Assembly: GCF_014643735.1 (NCBI RefSeq)
Contig: NZ_BMKA01000007.1
Location: forward strand, 53,881-117,880
DNA length: 64,000 nt
Source of the DNA: Neptunicoccus cionae
GTDB taxonomy: Bacteria > Pseudomonadota > Alphaproteobacteria > Rhodobacterales > Rhodobacteraceae
Direction: 5' to 3'
Position 1 is the first letter of the stretch. Each line of letters opens with the position of its first letter. The position numbers and the translations under genes are program-made. A model generated the notes under the pieces. The model was given only the letters and a program-made list of their open reading frames with translations, was not told the origin of the DNA and did no database searches. Below, piece by piece: positions 59,408-64,000 of this stretch.

Positions 59408-61387
59408 TTACCCGAGCGTGATGCGGTAGCGGGCAAATCCATCCGGTCCGTCGCCCGCCTGTTCCAGATCAACGCCCTTCACATCGGAAATCCGCTCTGC
59501 CCCTTTGGGGCCGGTATCAAACAGAACGCTGGTGTTTTCCAGCGGCGCGAACCCCCAGTTGCCGTCGGCTGTCGGGTTGATGGTGCCTTGTTCGACAATA
59601 TAGCGCACGATCACATCGCGGTTGGTGTCCGGTCCTTCAAAGACGATGGTGTCCCCTTTGGCCCCTGGAAACGCGCCGCCGCCGCTGGCGCGGTAGTTGT
59701 TGGTGGCCACGATGAATTCCATGTCATCGGTGACTGGTTTCCCGTCAAACATCAGATCAGTAATTCGCTGCGCATCAGGGTTAATCTCTGTGCCCTTGGC
59801 ATCAAACCGCGAGGGCTGGGAGAGGTCGATTTTATAGGTCACGCCGTCCATCACATCAAAGTTGTAGGACGGAAATTCAGGGTTCAGCAGGATTTGATCG
59901 GGCTTACCCGCTTCCACCTGATTGAACATTCCTGCCGAACGCTCCAGCCAGCCGCGAACCTGTGCGCCGTTAACCTTCACGGCGCGCACCGTGTTTGGAT
60001 AAAGGTAAAGGTCAGAGACATTTTTGATCGCCACATCGCCCTTTGGTACATCGGTGTAATACTCCGGCCCGCCGCGTCCACCGGCCTTGAAGGGTGCAGC
60101 AGCGGACAGGATCGGCAGGGCTTCCCATTCGGTGCCTTTCATCATCTCGGTAATGTACCACGTCTGCGCTTGAGAGACGATTTGCACGGAAGGATCGTCC
60201 GCGACCAGCGCGAAATAGGAATGCAGCGGCGCGGCGGTCTTACCTACCGAGCGACGCACATAGGCGAGCGTTGCGTCATGCTCGGCCTGAACACTGTTTT
60301 CCACCATGGCGACACTGTCCACCAGCGCGATGGTCTTGCGGTTTTCGTCCCGCTTGGAAATCGGGCGGGTTTCCGTGCTGGATGTGACCACCTGCCAAGC
60401 GCCGCCGGATTTCTCCAGCATCAGGTCGATCACCCCAAGATGCGAGCCCCAGAAGCCGCCCATTGTGGCCGGTTTGCCGTGGATCGTGCCTTTTTCGGCG
60501 TCCACTCCGGCGAAGCCTGCGTATTTCTCGCTCGGGAAGACCAGATGGCTGTGACCGGTCATCAGCGCGTCGATCCCGTCCACTGACGCCAGCGGCACAG
60601 AGGCATTTTCCATGCCCTCACTTTCCTGCGCAGACCCGATACCGGAGTGGGACAGCGCAATGATGACATCCGCGCCTTTCTCCTTCATTTCCGGCACCCA
60701 TGCCCGCGCGGTTTCCAGAATATCGCGGGCCTCGACCTTGCCTTCCAGATGGCGGCGGTCCCAGTTCATAACTTGCGGCGGGACAAAGCCGATCAACCCG
60801 ATCTTAATGCTGTGCGTTTCGCCGGACCCGTCAGTAATTTCCTTGTCGAGAATCACATAAGGCTTCAGCAATCCGGTGTCCCCACGGGGATTTGCGCCCT
60901 TTTCCTTAACTATATTTGCGCTGACCACAGGGAAGTCGGCTCCGGCGAGGGACTTCATCAGGAAATCCAGACCATAGTTGAATTCGTGATTGCCAAGGGT
61001 CGATGCCTCATAGCCAAGCGCGTTCATCGCGGTGATGATCGGATGGCTGTCACCCTCTTTCATGCCCCTTTCATAGGCAATGTAATCGCCCATCGGGTTG
61101 CCTTGCAGAAAGTCGCCGTTGTCTACCAGCATGGAGTTGGTGGATTCCGCGCGGATCGCGTCTATGTGGGCGGCGGTGCGGGACAGGCCCACCTTATCGG
61201 ACGGGCGGTCGGCGTAATAATCGTATGGAAAGACGTGAACGTGCAGATCAGTGGTTTCCATGATCCGCAAATGGGCCTGATTGGCCGCAGCATTTACGGA
61301 GAAAGGGTGCAACGCCAACAAGGCGGTTGTGGCGGCGCCGGTGCCGAGAAAACGGCGGCGGTTCATCTGTGAAAAAGACTTGGTCAT
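59408..61387 (-). CDS. cpdB: bifunctional 2',3'-cyclic-nucleotide 2'-phosphodiesterase/3'-nucleotidase
   Basis: 659 residues from the ATG at 61385-61387 after GGGAGTATCACC; the longer frame has no support. MTKSFSQMNRRRFLGTGAAT is a twin-arginine export signal. The metallophosphatase domain shows ETTDLHVHVFPYDYYADRP, DNGDFLQGNP, STLGNHEFNYGLD and TGHSHLVFP, the usual two-metal ligands. A C-terminal 5'-nucleotidase domain (EFIVATNNYRASGGGAF) follows. In the periplasm it turns cyclic nucleotides from RNA breakdown into nucleosides and phosphate. Gene name rests on domain order. Confidence 0.88.
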   Translation of the reverse strand: MTKSFSQMNRRRFLGTGAATTALLALHPFSVNAAANQAHLRIMETTDLHVHVFPYDYYADRPSDKVGLSRTAAHIDAIRAESTNSMLVDNGDFLQGNPMGDYIAYERGMKEGDSHPIITAMNALGYEASTLGNHEFNYGLDFLMKSLAGADFPVVSANIVKEKGANPRGDTGLLKPYVILDKEITDGSGETHSIKIGLIGFVPPQVMNWDRRHLEGKVEARDILETARAWVPEMKEKGADVIIALSHSGIGSAQESEGMENASVPLASVDGIDALMTGHSHLVFPSEKYAGFAGVDAEKGTIHGKPATMGGFWGSHLGVIDLMLEKSGGAWQVVTSSTETRPISKRDENRKTIALVDSVAMVENSVQAEHDATLAYVRRSVGKTAAPLHSYFALVADDPSVQIVSQAQTWYITEMMKGTEWEALPILSAAAPFKAGGRGGPEYYTDVPKGDVAIKNVSDLYLYPNTVRAVKVNGAQVRGWLERSAGMFNQVEAGKPDQILLNPEFPSYNFDVMDGVTYKIDLSQPSRFDAKGTEINPDAQRITDLMFDGKPVTDDMEFIVATNNYRASGGGAFPGAKGDTIVFEGPDTNRDVIVRYIVEQGTINPTADGNWGFAPLENTSVLFDTGPKGAERISDVKGVDLEQAGDGPDGFARYRITLG

Positions 61388-61547
61388 GGTGATACTCCCG
61401 TTGGCTGTTGGCAGGCTCCGGCCCTTAAAGACCGGATATGCCGCGCACCTAGCAGAGAGGTATGACAGTCTTGTGAAATCCTCATGCGAGGGCAAAGCGG
61501 ATGCCAGAGCCTAGGCCGCTTTGTCGCCTGAGACAAGATTTTCCGTT

Positions 61548-62921
61548 TCAACCTTGCGGGGCGGGCGAAATACGCAGCGGCACGCCGCCTTCGGGGCGCA
61601 GGGTCAGAACCAGTACTGGTTTCGGATCTCGCCCTTCAATCCGCTCGAACCGGAAGCGCGAGATCAGCGTGGACAGGATGATGGTGGCCTCAACCATAGC
61701 GAAGTGACTGCCGATGCAGACGCGGGGGCCATCCCCGAAGGGCAGCCAGCTAAACCGGTCGTGGCTGGCATCAGGGCCAAACCGATCTGGACGGAAAGCA
61801 TCCGGTTCATCCCACAACAGTTCGTTGCGGTGCAGCGCATAGACTGGCAACATCACCGTGTCCTTGCGCCGAATGTCGCGCCCGCATAGCGTGTCATCCG
61901 CCTGCGCAGTACGCGACAGAAAGGCGGCAGGGGGATAAAGCCGCAGGGTCTCTTTTATGACTTGCGTGCAATAGGGCATCCGCGCCGCATCCTCGCCGGT
62001 GGCGATCCGCCCTTGCAGAACGGACTGAGCTTCTGCCCGCAGCTTTTCCTGAACTTCAGGATCAAACGCGCATAAGTACAGCGCCCAGCCGAGTGTCAGC
62101 GCGGTTGTTTCATGGCCGGCAACGATGAAGGTTAACAGGTTGTCCCGCAGTTCCGCACTGTTCATCTGACGGCCGGTTTCAGGGTCTGACCCTTCTAGCA
62201 GCAGGTCCAGCAGGTCCGGCACCGGTTTGGGTCCGCTGGCACGGCGGGCGTTGATGCTTTCATCCGCGATGGACTTCATGTTGCCAAGGGAATTGGGCCC
62301 GAACACCCGCGACAGGCGCGGCACCCATGTGGGCACGCCGAGCACGTCGAACAGGGACACCCGCGCGGTCTGGTCGATATAGGCATCAATCGCGCGATGA
62401 ACGCCGCTGCTGTCCATCGACCCTGTGCCGGAAAATGTAACGTCGGAAATCACCTCGAACGTGGCGCGGACCATTTCGTCAAACACATCGGCCTGTCCGC
62501 CGCAGTTTTCCAACCGGTCGCAAACAGCCTGCGCACTGGCAGACATGATCGGGGCGAGCGCGGCAATGTTGCGGTGGGAAAACACAGGGGCAGCCGCGCG
62601 GCGCTGCCAGCGCCAGTGCGCCCCTTCCGCCACAAACATACTGTCGCCAATGGCGGGGCGCAGGATATTCTTGGTCACATCGGACTTCGGATAAATATCC
62701 AGCTTTTCCTTCAGAATGCGCCGGTTGGCCTCGGGGTCCATAACCATATGCCAGCGGATAATGCCGGTCTTGCCGGTGATAATCGGCTGTTTTGTGGCAA
62801 TTTCGGGGATGATCTCTATCAGGTTCTCCCGCGCCTTGCGCAGAGTTTGCAATATCCCCAACGGCTGTTGAACCAGTTCGACTTTGGGTGGCAGGGCAGG
62901 GGGGCGGGTTCCGTCTGGCAT
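61548..62921 (-). CDS. cytochrome P450
   Basis: 457 residues. The oxygen-binding I-helix FIVAGHETTALTLGWAL, the ExxR in IKETLRLYPPAAF, and the haem motif FGDGPRVCIGSHFA with the axial cysteine are complete. DPEANRRILKEKL in the N-terminal part is common to bacterial fatty-acid/CYP102-like or CYP153-like soluble enzymes. Substrate not assignable; electron partners (ferredoxin, reductase) are not in the window. The ATG at 62919-62921 follows an AGGAG site that overlaps a palindrome. Confidence 0.9.
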   Translation of the reverse strand: MPDGTRPPALPPKVELVQQPLGILQTLRKARENLIEIIPEIATKQPIITGKTGIIRWHMVMDPEANRRILKEKLDIYPKSDVTKNILRPAIGDSMFVAEGAHWRWQRRAAAPVFSHRNIAALAPIMSASAQAVCDRLENCGGQADVFDEMVRATFEVISDVTFSGTGSMDSSGVHRAIDAYIDQTARVSLFDVLGVPTWVPRLSRVFGPNSLGNMKSIADESINARRASGPKPVPDLLDLLLEGSDPETGRQMNSAELRDNLLTFIVAGHETTALTLGWALYLCAFDPEVQEKLRAEAQSVLQGRIATGEDAARMPYCTQVIKETLRLYPPAAFLSRTAQADDTLCGRDIRRKDTVMLPVYALHRNELLWDEPDAFRPDRFGPDASHDRFSWLPFGDGPRVCIGSHFAMVEATIILSTLISRFRFERIEGRDPKPVLVLTLRPEGGVPLRISPAPQG

Positions 62922-62930
62922 GGTCTGGCT

Positions 62931-62949
62931 CCTATACGCTTAGTATAGG
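62931..62949 (-). promoter_or_regulatory. palindrome CCTATAC-N5-GTATAGG over the P450 ribosome binding site
   Basis: Perfect 7-base arms with a 5-base centre; the arm nearest the gene overlaps TAGGAG, the ribosome binding site, nine bases before the start codon. It could be a repressor operator or an mRNA hairpin hiding the site. Confidence 0.5.
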
Positions 62950-63133
62950 CCAAACCGCCGTCGCTTCCAGTGATTTGGCAGCCCGAAGCCCGCGCAAAAC
63001 TGGCGGGTTGGGTGCAGCAATGGCGGTGTGATACGGATTTCACCCTGATAGACGGGGGATGCCGCGCGTTTTCCCCATTTTGACGGTTGATTTTTGTGCT
63101 CAGGCCAATTACCTGACAGCAAATCGGAATCGG

Positions 63134-63194
63134 GGTGCAGTCGCACCTCTGCGGGTCTTGTGGTAAGGCCTATCACACTTGGCACTGTCGTGCC
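63134..63194 (+). promoter_or_regulatory. tuf leader with two small hairpins
   Basis: GGTGC-AGTC-GCACC (63134-63147) and GGCAC-TGTC-GTGCC (63181-63194) are both perfect five-pair stems in the 60 bases before the tuf ribosome binding site. A TTGACG (about 63080) further up could be a -35 element. The 293 bases between 62922 and 63214 hold these and the P450 palindrome and no gene I can support. Confidence 0.4.
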
Positions 63195-63214
63195 GCATGA
63201 AGACGGAGGCCATG

Positions 63215-64000
63215 ATGGCAAAAGAGAAATTTGAACGCACGAAGCCGCATTGTAACATCGGTACAATCGGCCACGTTGACCACGGCAAGACGACTCTGAC
63301 GGCTGCGATTACCAAGCAGTTTTCGGACCACTTCAAAGCCTACGACGAGATCGACGGCGCGCCAGAAGAAAAAGCACGCGGTATCACTATTTCCACTGCT
63401 CACGTTGAGTATGAAACAGAGAACCGTCACTACGCCCACGTTGATTGCCCGGGCCACGCTGACTATGTGAAAAACATGATCACCGGTGCGGCGCAAATGG
63501 ACGGCGCGATTCTGGTTGTGAACGCGGCTGACGGCCCTATGCCACAAACCCGCGAGCACATCCTGCTGGGTCGCCAGGTTGGCATCCCGTCCATGGTTGT
63601 TTTCATGAACAAAGTTGACCAGGTAGACGACGAAGAGCTGCTGGAACTGGTTGAAATGGAAATCCGCGAGCTGCTGAACGAGTACGACTACCCGGGCGAC
63701 GATATCCCAATCATCGCCGGTTCTGCTCTGGCGGCTCTAGAAGACCGTGACGACAACATCGGTAAAGACAAAATCGCCGAGCTGATGGCTGCTGTTGATG
63801 AATACATCCCACAGCCACCACGCGCTGTTGACGAGCCTTTCCTGATGCCGATCGAGGACGTGTTCTCGATTTCCGGTCGCGGTACAGTTGTAACCGGCCG
63901 TATTGAACGTGGCGTGATCAATGTTGGCGACAGCATCGAAATCGTTGGCATCAAAGACACCTCAACAACCACTTGTACTGGTGTTGAAATGTTCCGCAAA
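63215..64000 (+). CDS. tuf: elongation factor Tu (3' end missing)
   Basis: The first 262 codons are in the window; the protein is normally about 391 residues. [29 protein letters not shown] contains the P-loop, [12 protein letters not shown] the G3 motif, and MNKVD (at about 63607) the G4 motif. The ATG at 63215 follows a tandem ATG at 63212 after GGAGG; the second is the usual start. EF-Tu brings aminoacyl-tRNA to the ribosome as a GTPase. Confidence 0.97.
   Translation, partial: MAKEKFERTKPHCNIGTIGHVDHGKTTLTAAITKQFSDHFKAYDEIDGAPEEKARGITISTAHVEYETENRHYAHVDCPGHADYVKNMITGAAQMDGAILVVNAADGPMPQTREHILLGRQVGIPSMVVFMNKVDQVDDEELLELVEMEIRELLNEYDYPGDDIPIIAGSALAALEDRDDNIGKDKIAELMAAVDEYIPQPPRAVDEPFLMPIEDVFSISGRGTVVTGRIERGVINVGDSIEIVGIKDTSTTTCTGVEMFRK

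Noticed and set aside
62940-63266. Minus-strand open frame opposite the tuf start
   Set aside because: It runs antisense through the tuf leader and start with no ribosome binding site or family match.
1-64000. CRISPR array, prophage, transposase or rRNA/tRNA gene
   Set aside because: No regularly spaced repeats, phage structural genes, transposase motifs or cloverleaf sequences were found on reading both strands; a tRNA scan by software was not possible.

Overview
The window reads as chromosomal DNA of an alphaproteobacterium, most likely a marine Rhodobacterales (Roseobacter-group) member. The protein sequences, the gene pairs (etfB-etfA next to a PduO-type adenosyltransferase and a twin-membrane-segment protein; dapA near smpB; pncA-pncB; tuf) and the dense, moderately GC-rich layout all point that way. 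The assignment is inference from sequence reading, not a search. I see no prophage, insertion sequence, CRISPR array, rRNA or tRNA. The window cuts genes at both ends: an FAD/GcvT-type demethylating dehydrogenase at the left and elongation factor Tu at the right.

Layout. 1-5666: a one-carbon module with two paralogous FAD-GcvT dehydrogenases (dimethylglycine/sarcosine dehydrogenase type) around a betaine-homocysteine methyltransferase-like gene and a small flavin-binding-type gene, all tightly coupled. 5712-7708: a type I-secreted serralysin-like metalloprotease and a SnoaL-like protein. 7814-12975: pseudouridine synthase, dapE, GNAT acetyltransferase, DUF2064 protein, RNase R. 12991-19719: TauE/SafE permease, VOC protein, MaoC-like dehydratase, a split MnmC pair (divergent oxidoreductase and mnmD), an EamA exporter and a soluble lytic transglycosylase. 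19868-24627: dapA, a P-loop kinase coupled to smpB, a mercaptopyruvate sulfurtransferase, an aromatic aminotransferase and a TetR regulator whose 3' end carries the aminotransferase terminator. 24737-28438: a DUF2268-like protein, a queuosine-precursor-type transporter behind a structured leader, a small transcription unit with an 18-codon ORF and an anti-Shine-Dalgarno motif, an ECF sigma factor divergent from an EF-hand protein, a secreted repeat protein, and arfB. 28454-30463: pncA-pncB NAD salvage. 30559-33923: trhO, an MFS transporter, zapE.

34038-37127 encodes a 1029-residue ABC-exporter-like protein whose nucleotide-binding domain has lost Walker A, the Q-loop glutamine and Walker B acid but keeps an SGGQ signature, is split by about 315 extra residues and ends in a cyclic-nucleotide-binding-type domain. 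I regard this as the most unusual object here. 37305-40521: MltB-type transglycosylase, WYL regulator divergent from a DUF1801 gene, a long nested palindrome, and an FMN reductase. 40729-47521: a five-gene surface-glycan cluster (glycosyltransferase-methyltransferase fusion, alpha/beta hydrolase, two related glycosyltransferases, one unrecognised protein), followed by a parS-like inverted repeat.

47581-53414, all on the minus strand: cobO, hbd, DUF1330, etfA, etfB, PduO-type adenosyltransferase, twin-segment membrane protein, and an SDR gene. These combine cobalamin activation with acyl-CoA/electron-transfer-flavoprotein metabolism; the dehydrogenases at the left edge are also expected to pass electrons to ETF. 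53599-59338: SH3 protein, parC, DUF898 membrane protein, M48 protease. 59408-62921: a Tat-exported cyclic phosphodiesterase/nucleotidase and a cytochrome P450 with a palindrome over its ribosome binding site. tuf begins at 63215.
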